In this document: positions 26,925 through 34,140 of the stretch, piece after piece
Layout of the letters: every line of letters starts with the position of its first letter
How positions within the stretch are numbered: the first letter of the stretch is position 1
The notes under the pieces: generated by a model
What the model saw: the letters and a program-made list of their open reading frames with translations, nothing else
Databases searched by the model: none
Told to the model about the DNA's origin: nothing
Source of the DNA: Acetivibrio cellulolyticus CD2
GTDB lineage: Bacteria > Bacillota > Clostridia > Acetivibrionales > Acetivibrionaceae
NCBI RefSeq assembly: GCF_000179595.2
Contig: NZ_JH556657.1
Span: 540,946-604,945, forward strand
DNA: 64,000 bases
Direction: 5' to 3'
Made by a program: the position numbers and the translations under genes

Positions 26925-27050
26925 TGTGACTTTATAAAAACAGATGTGACTTTAAAAAAACAGATTGCAATAATCCATCCTTTTTATGGTATAATTCACA
27001 TGAAAGGATGGATTTACTTTTATGGCTAAAGGAAAAAAGAAACTACGCCT
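26925..27050 (+). mobile_element. Tn7-like end, tnsA side, copy 1 (next to glmS)
   Basis: It starts TGTGACTTTATAAAAACAGA then a second packed copy TGTGACTTTAAAAAAACAGA. This is followed by an IR-flanked promoter (AATCCATCCTTT ... TATAAT ... AAAGGATGGATT) and the first codons of tnsA (ATG 27022, MAKGKKKLRLK then stop). The same block recurs at about 29315-29420 and 31008-31108. Tn7 convention places the tnsA-side end with packed TnsB sites next to glmS, exactly as here. Confidence 0.75.
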
Positions 27051-27164
27051 CAAATAATATAGACATCTTATTTGTGTTTATTTTTGTCTTTAAAAAGGTT
27101 AAAATTTATTTGTAAATATATTTTAAAACTCAAGTAAATTTTTTGAAGAGTTTAAGGTGAGGAG

Positions 27165-28031
27165 ATGCTTTTTGTGAGAAAATACGGATACATGAGGATA
27201 TTTATAAAAGGAATAGGTTTATTATTTATAATAATTTTTGTTTTTGTAGGTTGTAGTAAATACTCAGTGAAAAATATGCGTGAATATAAAGAAAAAGCAA
27301 GTAACACAGAAAACATAAATCCTACATCCTTAAGTACACCAGAGTGCTGCGAAATATATAATCAGAGCCAAATCGAAAATTATATTAAACATCTTTTGCA
27401 GGACGGCTCCAAAAACGTTAATATAATGGCCTTAGGATTTCCAGAAGAAGAAAAGGAAAAAAGATTATATGAACTTACTATGAAATTTCAGACGGGAGCT
27501 CAAGCAAATCCATCATGGTTTTTAGAATATTCAAAATCTATAGCGCCAGGCGCTGAAATGCCTTATCACCCTAATTTAGGGATGACAAAAGAGGAGTTTG
27601 AAGAGTATAAGATACTCGCTGAAAGTACGACTATGGTAAAAAAAGGTACAGGAACAATAAGTATTGAAACAGATGATAAGAACAAAATAGAAATAAAAAA
27701 TATAAATGGATTAAGGTTAATCAATAATATTGTGTTGGATCTTACCAATAATACTATATCCACTGATTACGGAATATGTACTTATAAAGGAACGATTGAT
27801 TCTTCTGATGATCAAAAAGTAACAGGTAGGTGGAATGGCCATTCTTGGGAATTAGAAGAATCGAATATTGATTTAAATGACATATCTGAATTTGATAAAA
27901 ATACGTCAATAAAACTAATACAATTTTCTATAGGGCAATTAGAAAAAACAAATGAAGTTATAGTATATTATGAAGTTAAAATTATTGAGAATGGTAAACG
28001 TGTTAGTACATATGAGACTATAACATTCTAA
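27165..28031 (+). CDS. Predicted lipoprotein, about 288 aa
   Basis: A hydrophobic N-terminus (IFIKGIGLLFIIIFVFVGC) ends with a lipobox (FVGC), so it is likely anchored outside the membrane. The remainder has no family I recognise; it has a charged helical middle and a beta-rich C-terminal third. ATG 27165 directly follows GAGG; GTG 27174 or ATG 27192 would have better spacing. It lies between Tn7-like ends and is an apparent cargo gene. Confidence 0.65.
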   Translation: MLFVRKYGYMRIFIKGIGLLFIIIFVFVGCSKYSVKNMREYKEKASNTENINPTSLSTPECCEIYNQSQIENYIKHLLQDGSKNVNIMALGFPEEEKEKRLYELTMKFQTGAQANPSWFLEYSKSIAPGAEMPYHPNLGMTKEEFEEYKILAESTTMVKKGTGTISIETDDKNKIEIKNINGLRLINNIVLDLTNNTISTDYGICTYKGTIDSSDDQKVTGRWNGHSWELEESNIDLNDISEFDKNTSIKLIQFSIGQLEKTNEVIVYYEVKIIENGKRVSTYETITF

Positions 28032-28326
28032 ACCTTTATAGGAGTTGTTGGTATTGGTGAAATGCGGTTATATAGCTCCTTAAAGAAGGTGGAGTTGATG
28101 AAACATTCATATTGATGGTCCATGATCCATCGCCTAAACAACACATGGTCAGGAAAGTTGCAATGAAGGGCTTAATTTGAAACCAATTGCTTTTAAGGAG
28201 AAAACCAGTATGTTTAGTGCATTTTATAATACATGGAACGGTTTTAGTGACTGTGCAGGTAATAGATGGTATTTGATGAAAAATAATACTGCAAAATTTG
28301 AGTTCTAGAGAAGGGAAGAGTTCTTA
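28032..28326. other. Degenerate stretch, no intact gene
   Basis: It contains short interrupted reading frames (one reads METFILMVHDPSPKQHMV) with several stops. It may be a decayed gene within the transposon cargo; I cannot name it. Confidence 0.35.
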
Positions 28327-28857
28327 ATGATTAAAAAGATAATGGTTTTGCTATTAATAGCAAGTATGATAATTTTATGTTCATGTTCGTTAGGGGGATC
28401 AAGAGCACAAATGTTAAACAAAAATAATGACGAAGGAAAAGCAGATGCTAGGTTGGAACAAATTATTGAAGCTATAAAAAGCAAGGATAAAGATTCTTTA
28501 AAGAAGATCTTTTCCGAACAGGCGCTTAATGAAGCAGAAGACCTTAACGGACGTATGGATTATTTGTTTGATTTTGTCCAAGGAAACATTGAATCATGGG
28601 AAACAATTGTGCATGGTAATGCCTATGAATCTATTAATCATGGAAGTAGAATCAAAAAATCAAGTTCATGGTATTATGTTAATACAGATAAACAGAAGTA
28701 CTTATTCTTCTTTTTGGATAACACAATTGACACAGACCATCCTGAAAACGTAGGTGTGTATATGCTTCAGGTCATAAAAGCAGAAGATAAAGAAACACAA
28801 TTCGATGGTGGTGGCCCAAATACTCGTTGCGCAGGTATTTATAAACCGAAAGAATAA
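28327..28857 (+). CDS. DUF5104-type lipoprotein
   Basis: A 176-aa lipoprotein with signal MIKKIMVLLLIASMIILCSC (lipobox LCSC). The mature part has EAIKSKDKDSLKKIFSEQAL and FDFVQGNIESWE, typical of the DUF5104 family of small clostridial lipoproteins (NTF2-like length). Function unknown. It is the second apparent cargo gene between Tn7-like ends. Confidence 0.7.
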   Translation: MIKKIMVLLLIASMIILCSCSLGGSRAQMLNKNNDEGKADARLEQIIEAIKSKDKDSLKKIFSEQALNEAEDLNGRMDYLFDFVQGNIESWETIVHGNAYESINHGSRIKKSSSWYYVNTDKQKYLFFFLDNTIDTDHPENVGVYMLQVIKAEDKETQFDGGGPNTRCAGIYKPKE

Positions 28858-28867
28858 AAAAGATAGA

Positions 28868-28910
28868 AATAGCCACCAATCAGCTTTTAGCCAATGGGCG
28901 GTTATTTAAT
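28868..28910 (+). terminator. Terminator-like hairpin after the DUF5104 gene
   Basis: Arms AATAGCC / GGTTATT enclose an inner GGCTAAAAG-type pairing (CTTTTAGCC), starting about 10 bp after the stop codon. The T run is weak. Confidence 0.45.
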
Positions 28911-29164
28911 AAATGATTAACACCTATTAATATCATGAGGTATTAATGCTTACACAATAATTTTTTGACGGTTATCTACACGATGACCGCCTTTCTCTTT
29001 CCATGAAATTCCCTGTGCGATGTGCGAAACGTAACAATGTAACCGTAACGAGGCATAATAAATAATAAGGTTACTACTTCCTACTATGTGTACAACAGAC
29101 AGTCTGTTATTGATTGCAAATTGTACAACAGGATTAAAGTATACATAATAATGGAGTTGATTAT
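28911..29164. other. Non-coding or decayed stretch inside the Tn7-like element
   Basis: No intact gene. A minus-strand frame carries QGISWKEKGGHRVDN but has no good start. It runs into the distal transposon end. Confidence 0.35.
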
Positions 29165-29309
29165 TACAAACGGTTTTATAAAACATATATTTCCAGAATG
29201 CCAATCATATATTTTTATTACAAACCGGTTTTTAAAAAATTAGTTTTTGTATGATGAAGTTTCAATGGTTTCAAAGACTAAAAATTACAATCCGTTTTTT
29301 AAAGTTACA
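29165..29309 (+). mobile_element. Tn7-like end, distal (three-site) end, copy 1
   Basis: Three direct copies of a TnsB-site-like motif start at C29167 (CAAACGGTTTTATAA), C29221 (CAAACCGGTTTTTAA) and C29288 (CAATCCGTTTTTTAA), spaced 54 and 67 bp. The last runs to AAAGTTACA at 29309, the inverted partner of the TGTGACTTT end at 26925. The second copy (30863-31007) has exactly the same 54/67 spacing. Three spaced sites is the left-end pattern of Tn7. Confidence 0.72.
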
Positions 29310-29314
29310 CCAGA

Positions 29315-29420
29315 CTGGAATTTAGAAAAACGGATTGTAATAATCCATCCTTTTTATGGTATAATTTACATGAAAGGATGGATTTTCTTTTATGGCTAAA
29401 GGAAAAGAAAAACTACACTT
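29315..29420 (+). mobile_element. Tn7-like end, tnsA side, copy 2
   Basis: A diverged terminal site (TGGAATTTAGAAAAACGGATTG, abutting the previous element end) is followed by the same inverted-repeat promoter and the tnsA start at 29392. Identity to copies 1 and 3 is high from 29335 to about 29415. Confidence 0.7.
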
Positions 29421-29795
29421 GACAAGATAGATAAAAAGATTGCTAAAGGCTGTTGGCAAGGAATCGGAAAAGAGTATAACCCTTGGTTGAAAATACAAGA
29501 TGTACCGTCCATGGGAAGAGAAACTAGGCTTCAAGGAATAAAGATTGATAGACAACATGATTTGTTTTCAGACCTTGAATGAAGTTTTTTATATATTGCA
29601 GAATTTTCTGATAAAGTTAAAGATATACAAGAACAATATCCTCTTTTGCCTATCGAGCAAACTATTGCAATTGCAGATGAATTGGGTATAGAACATCCTT
29701 CAGATCCTATTACAGGAGAAAACATCGTAATGACAACAGACGAGATTTCGTTTATGGGATATAAATTCAAGTATGACATTAACCCATTTAAATAG
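29392..29795 (+). pseudogene. tnsA: Broken tnsA (Tn7-like transposase endonuclease)
   Basis: After ATG 29392 the frame is lost near 29415 and resumes as LDKIDKKIAKGCWQGIGKEY, then PWLKIQDVPSMGRETRLQG, DLFSDLE, a TGA stop near 29580, then EQYPLLPIEQTIAIADELG, EHPSDPITG, IVMTTDE and a premature stop. These are the TnsA N-terminal nuclease features (SDLE glutamate, MTTD aspartate). The C-terminal TnsA domain and tnsB/tnsC are missing. So the element is dead or depends on trans-acting proteins. Confidence 0.8.
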
Positions 29796-29824
29796 TTTTA
29801 GGAGGAATAGGAGGAATCTACTTT

Positions 29825-30685
29825 ATGCAAAAAACAATTAGTAAAATTATATTTTTGGGCATTCTGATATTTTTATTAACATCATGTGAAAGCAATTTAG
29901 AAAATAATTCTACAGATGTATCTCAACAGTTAGTACTTACTTGTTCCACGACATACAAAGATACAGGTATATCGAAATTATCACTTAAAAATAATAGCTT
30001 TAAAGTAATTTTGAAAGGAGACTATATAAACGAACTTGATATCAGTAGAGATAATGAAAAACTACTTTGTTCAAGACCAATAAGAGAAGAAAGCAATGTC
30101 ACAATCTTTGAGTTTAACTTATCTGATAATAAAATTGTTCCAATAATGGATTACGATAAAAATGAACCAAATATGGAATGTGTGAAATATGTGCCAAATA
30201 CAAAAGAAATAAGTTATATAAACGAAAATAAGCTATATCTATTCGATACAGAAAAAAAACAGAAAACCATGTTTTTTGATGAGATCAACTCATATAATTG
30301 GAGCAAAGATGGAAGAAAGCTTCTTTACGCTTGGGGTGATGTAGTTGAATATGATTTAAAAACAAAGCAGAAGAAGATTTATGGGAGAGGTTATTCACCT
30401 GTTTATTCAAAAGATAATAATGTGATAGCATATGTTTCTACTGATAGTGAGATTGTTGTGGTTGATTTATTAACAAATAAGAAATGGGTATGTACAACAA
30501 ACTTGGTTGACCCTACAACAAGGTTAGAATTTTCCCCAGATGGAAAATATATCGCATATGGTTTACAAAAAACTGATATAGTACATAACCCACAATATGA
30601 AATTTATGCGCTTGATTTTGTAAACAATAATAAATCACTTCTTATTAAAGGCAATCATGCCGTACCAGCATTTATTTGGAAATAG
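29825..30685 (+). CDS. Predicted lipoprotein with beta-propeller-like repeats
   Basis: A 286-aa protein with lipoprotein signal IIFLGILIFLLTSC. The mature part repeats short units of the WD40-like/TolB PD40 kind, such as YNWSKDGRKLLYAWGD, SPVYSKDNNVIAYVS and LEFSPDGKYIAYG, which predict a partial beta-propeller. AGGAGG precedes the ATG. It lies between transposon ends, so it is apparent cargo. Likely an extracytoplasmic binding protein of unknown ligand. Confidence 0.7.
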   Translation: MQKTISKIIFLGILIFLLTSCESNLENNSTDVSQQLVLTCSTTYKDTGISKLSLKNNSFKVILKGDYINELDISRDNEKLLCSRPIREESNVTIFEFNLSDNKIVPIMDYDKNEPNMECVKYVPNTKEISYINENKLYLFDTEKKQKTMFFDEINSYNWSKDGRKLLYAWGDVVEYDLKTKQKKIYGRGYSPVYSKDNNVIAYVSTDSEIVVVDLLTNKKWVCTTNLVDPTTRLEFSPDGKYIAYGLQKTDIVHNPQYEIYALDFVNNNKSLLIKGNHAVPAFIWK

Positions 30686-30862
30686 GTATTGTTCCGTGTA
30701 CAAAATAACAAAATAATCTTTATACCCGGTGATTCAATAAAATGGTAGCCGGGGTTTTCTTTTGCCTTCCAAAATAAACTTATATTCTAATTGAAAATGT
30801 TTTATTTTATAATGATTATAAGGGAAAAGAAGAAATGAAGTATACATAATGTTAATATTTAC

Positions 30863-31007
30863 TCCGATTTGTTTTATAATACATATTTTAACAGATAGTT
30901 TGCTATGAATTTTAATTCCAATCTGTTTTTTTAAAAAGGTAAAATAATACAACGTATTTGCAATGGTTTCAAGTGTGAAAAATTCCAATCTGTTTTTTAA
31001 AGTTACA
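30863..31007 (+). mobile_element. Tn7-like end, distal (three-site) end, copy 2
   Basis: Motif copies begin at C865 (CGATTTGTTTTATAA), C919 (CAATCTGTTTTTTTAA) and C986 (CAATCTGTTTTTTAA) within 30865-31007. The spacing is 54 and 67 bp, as in copy 1. It ends AAAGTTACA at 31007 and abuts the next tnsA-side end. Confidence 0.72.
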
Positions 31008-31108
31008 AATAATAAAACAGATTGCAATAATCCATCCTTTTTATGGTATAATTTACATGAAAGGATGGATTTACTTTTATGGCTAAAGGAAAAGAGAAAC
31101 TACGCCTG
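31008..31108 (+). mobile_element. Tn7-like end, tnsA side, copy 3
   Basis: It has the same inverted-repeat promoter and tnsA start (ATG 31079, MAKGKEKLRLIK then stop) as the other copies. No matching distal end was found further right, so this copy is a solo end or its partner has decayed. Confidence 0.68.
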
Positions 31109-31224
31109 ATAAAATAGATACTAATACGATAAATGAGCTCAAATAAATTGTTGTAAAACGGTAAGCCGCACACCGTTTTTTATTACTAATTATGTCGCCG
31201 GCGGCAGCGAGTATTGAGGTTTAT

Positions 31225-31752
31225 ATGAAAAAAATATTAGTGATTGCTTGCGCGATAATATTAGTTGTTGTAATTGTATTTAGTTTTGTAATATCTTCTT
31301 CTGAAAGGGATATTGAAATAACTGGCGAAATTAGGCATAATAATGGTAATGAATTACCAAAAAAAGAATATGTAATGGAATTAGAAATAACAAAATTTGA
31401 TGACGGAAATGATATTTTATTTCCTTATGCAGAAAGTTTGGGAGGAATGGTTGTTTTAAGTGATGATTTTACTATACCATCATTGGGATCAGATGGTAAA
31501 TCAGAGAAAATGGCTATAAATAAATTGTTGTCAAGTCAGTATATGGATGTTAGTAATAATAAAAGAAACTTATATGGTTTTAATATTCCATACAAGGCTG
31601 GTAAATATAAGTGCAAAATTTATTTTGAATCTGATGATAATAGCGAATTAATTGCGATTGATAAAGCTTGTGCTGTTTATGTGCATACTGAAAAGAAGTT
31701 CTTTAAGGATTTAAGCTGGTCAAAGCTAATACCTATTAGTTATATTAAATAA
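31225..31752 (+). CDS. Membrane-anchored hypothetical protein, 175 aa
   Basis: MKKILVIACAIILVVVIVFSFVI forms an N-terminal membrane helix without a lipobox. The rest is beta-rich (ITGEIRHNNGNELPK, YVMELEITKFDDGND) and should lie outside the cell. GAGG precedes ATG 31225; an upstream in-frame start at 31192 is less likely. It sits just after the third transposon end, so it may be cargo. No family recognised. Confidence 0.6.
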   Translation: MKKILVIACAIILVVVIVFSFVISSSERDIEITGEIRHNNGNELPKKEYVMELEITKFDDGNDILFPYAESLGGMVVLSDDFTIPSLGSDGKSEKMAINKLLSSQYMDVSNNKRNLYGFNIPYKAGKYKCKIYFESDDNSELIAIDKACAVYVHTEKKFFKDLSWSKLIPISYIK

Positions 31753-31974
31753 ACTAATATTAAAGATTTGAACAAATTGAGACTTGGGAAATGATATGTA
31801 AATGTTAAAATATAACCAAAGTTTACCGTTTTAATCGTATGAATAATTACATCCTGCAGTAAAGTTTCCGAATATGGGAAATACTGCAATAAACAAGGGA
31901 ACTGTACCTTCTCAAAAGTTTATAGAAGCTTAATTATGTTTTATTGATACTAATACACATTGGAGGCGCTAATT
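31753..31974. other. Promoter region, nothing else seen
   Basis: AT-rich spacer before the MEDS-domain gene. It ends with TGGAGG as the ribosome site for a TTG start. Confidence 0.45.
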
Positions 31975-32742
31975 TTGGCAAATTGTATACAAGAGTTTTG
32001 TAGAATTAGAGACAATATGGAGAGTATTAGAAGTTCATTAGAACAAGATCTTGCAAAGGATTTTTCAAATCTTCTTGAGAGGAATGTTATTAAACATAGT
32101 CAAAGTCTGGATTGCTTGCTTTTTAAATGCATGAAATGCAGTAGTGCAAGTAAGATAATTAACATTTTAGATATTAGGAGTAAAGCAGGGAAGCATTCTA
32201 TGTTCTTTTATTATTGTAAGACGCACCTGTTGGTAAGCCTTATGCAATATATTGAGCAAGGAATTGGAAAGAATGAATTATGTTATGTATTTCTTCAACC
32301 AGATTGGTATGAATTACTACTAGAATATCTAATAAAAAATAATATTCCAACTAGGTATGTCCGATATTTTTCGGTTGATAAAGTGATGAAGGTTTTTGGA
32401 AATGAAAACTTCCATATATTTAGAAATGAAGTACTGGAGATCCAAAGCATGACTGAAGAAGAAGGCTTTAGTAGTGTAAGACTTATTGGGCAGTGTTCTT
32501 ATGCAATTAGTTTAACATGCAAATTGGACTTTCTTAAGTTTGACAGAACAGTTTCGGATGCAATTAAAGGAACTAATGTTTCCGGGGTATGTTTGTATGA
32601 TTATTATGACTACATAAATGAATCAACATTTATTGAAGAAGATATTATAGAAGAGTCGGTTAATTTACACTCCAATGTTATTTTCAGAGGTTCATCTAAA
32701 GTGGGGGATAAATTTACTTCAATTAGGAAGAAAAGCTCATAA
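31975..32742 (+). CDS. MEDS-domain (DcmR-like) sensory protein
   Basis: A 255-aa protein. Residues about 75-230 match the MEDS domain (methanogen/methylotroph, DcmR sensory): GKHSMFFYYCKTHLLVSLMQYIEQGIGKNELCYVF is typical of its opening. The N-terminal 70 residues include a Cys-bearing helix pair (CLLFKCMKCSS). TTG 31975 lies 8 bases after GGAGG. The domain often occurs near histidine kinases and anti-sigma regulators; here it stands alone. Confidence 0.65.
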   Translation: MANCIQEFCRIRDNMESIRSSLEQDLAKDFSNLLERNVIKHSQSLDCLLFKCMKCSSASKIINILDIRSKAGKHSMFFYYCKTHLLVSLMQYIEQGIGKNELCYVFLQPDWYELLLEYLIKNNIPTRYVRYFSVDKVMKVFGNENFHIFRNEVLEIQSMTEEEGFSSVRLIGQCSYAISLTCKLDFLKFDRTVSDAIKGTNVSGVCLYDYYDYINESTFIEEDIIEESVNLHSNVIFRGSSKVGDKFTSIRKKSS

Positions 32743-32929
32743 AGGCCTAATGACATCTATATTAATGAGCAAATCTAGTTTTGCGCCAATTAATTCTGTA
32801 CTCATAGACAAGATATCATTCCTGTATTCTACTCCTTAATAGTTAATCACATTTAACCATGATATAAAACTCATCATTATTATAATGACAAAGATTTTAA
32901 AATAATTAGAAAGGAGAAAAGGATTAAGG

Positions 32930-33240
32930 TGGAAAAAATCGATGAGAATGAGTTCCTAAAGACTTAAATTCTTATGGATATAGCTTTAAGACGTTTGAAG
33001 ATGTAAGAGCAATACATACGGAAGATAAGAAGCTTATACCTATAATATTAAATACTTAGAAAAGGTTGTAAATTTAAAACACAAAGAATATCTGGTACGA
33101 TGTTTAACAAAGAGAGGGTGCACTGAGGCCACAGAGAAGCTACTAAATGAGTTCTACCTTTCAAAACATTCATGTTTCAGCTATGGAATCAACTTGAACT
33201 GTTTTGACATAGCACGACAATTATGGTATGATATAATAGA
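32930..33240 (+). pseudogene. Broken gene, HEAT-repeat-like remnant
   Basis: Joined across frames, the region reads DEFLKDLNSYGYSFKTFEDV, then KLIPIILNYLEKVVNLKHKEYLVRCLTKRG, then ATEKLLNEFYLSKHS. These resemble HEAT-like helical repeats of small uncharacterised proteins. Frameshifts and a stop (near 32966 and 33057) break it. AGAAAGGAG before the start suggests it was once translated. Confidence 0.45.
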
Positions 33241-33277
33241 TGGTGCTTTGCCTTTTGGCAAAGTGCCATTCATTTTT
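33241..33277 (+). terminator. Intrinsic terminator
   Basis: Stem TGGTGCTTTGCC / GGCAAAGTGCCA with a TTTT loop, then TTCATTTTT. It follows the broken HEAT-like gene. Confidence 0.75.
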
Positions 33278-33323
33278 AATAAGGTAAATACCATTTAATT
33301 ACTTGTAGAATGGAGGTAATTTC

Positions 33324-33767
33324 ATGCAAAAAAAACTCACACTTACCCAGCAAGCCTATGAGAATCTACTTGCTCATTTGGTTGATTTTGAAGAAAGGAG
33401 AAAGCATATTATCATGTTGTATTTCCCAGAGTATAACAGTCAAAGGGTAGAGTTTGAGGTACTTATTGACGATTATATAAGTGCTTTGGATGATGTTGTA
33501 AGAAACGTATCATTTTCAGACAAATCGGGCAATGATTTTCCATTTGTGTGTCTGAACAGTGTAATTGAGGTTGAAGACGTTGAAAACACTGAAACATTTA
33601 ATTACATGTTAATTCTTCCTGAAGCTAACGATTACGGAACTAACTGTATTACTATTCTATCCCCAATGGGAAAAGCTTTGCTATGCAAGAAAGATGGTGA
33701 AACTGTTTCGGTTAATACACCGTCTGGAGTATACCGATATAGAATTAAATCAATAAAATTACAATAA
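33324..33767 (+). CDS. GreA/GreB family transcription factor
   Basis: A 147-aa protein. The C-terminal FKBP-like domain is recognisable by LSPMGKALLCKKDGETVSVNTPSG (residues about 112-138), the conserved GreA/Rnk segment that contacts the RNA polymerase secondary channel. The N-terminal coiled coil (residues 1-70) carries EFEVLIDDYISALDD with acidic residues where Gre factors hold the catalytic acidic tip, but it is diverged. It is an accessory Gre paralogue rather than the main GreA. GGAGG precedes the ATG. Confidence 0.72.
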   Translation: MQKKLTLTQQAYENLLAHLVDFEERRKHIIMLYFPEYNSQRVEFEVLIDDYISALDDVVRNVSFSDKSGNDFPFVCLNSVIEVEDVENTETFNYMLILPEANDYGTNCITILSPMGKALLCKKDGETVSVNTPSGVYRYRIKSIKLQ

Positions 33768-33791
33768 ACCCTAACCATAATTTATATTAAG

Positions 33792-33830
33792 ACCCTTTAA
33801 TGACCTCCATGGTTGTTAAAGGGTTTTATA
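33792..33830 (+). terminator. Terminator of the GreA-like gene
   Basis: Stem ACCCTTTAATGACC / GGTTGTTAAAGGGT followed by TTTATAAT, beginning 24 bp after the stop codon. Confidence 0.8.
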
Positions 33831-34140
33831 ATATAATTTTTGAACAATATCAGAAGCTAATTGATGCCAGGTGTTATAATAAGGAGAATCAACATCATCA
33901 ACATTGAATTTTTGTATTGTATCAAATAATTAAATATCTTTTAGAGATTGTTGCTTATCAAATGATACTTACAAGTAGTATGTCGAATTAGAGTATATAG
34001 TAAAAGATACCTGATTTGGCAAAAGAACTGATATACTTGAGAATACTATATTTTATTGAGTTTTATTAGGTTAAGGTCAATTTAAAATTTGTCGAAAATA
34101 TGTTATATTAAATTGAATAATAATTCTAACGAAGAAGGGT
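33831..34140. other. Intergenic stretch before the translocase gene
   Basis: AT-rich; no ORF with start context. It presumably holds the promoter of the FtsK/SpoIIIE gene. Confidence 0.45.

Noticed and set aside
28950-29204. 84-codon minus-strand ORF near the distal transposon end
   Set aside because: It runs through the transposon-end binding sites and has no convincing start; treated as non-coding or decayed.
26920-29314. 5-bp target duplication around Tn7-like copy 1
   Set aside because: Left flank GAGTT and right flank CCAGA do not match, so no duplication can be claimed.
31109-34140. Search for a third distal Tn7-like end
   Set aside because: No set of three CAATCTGTTTTTT-like sites with 54/67 spacing was seen, so copy 3 is left without a partner.
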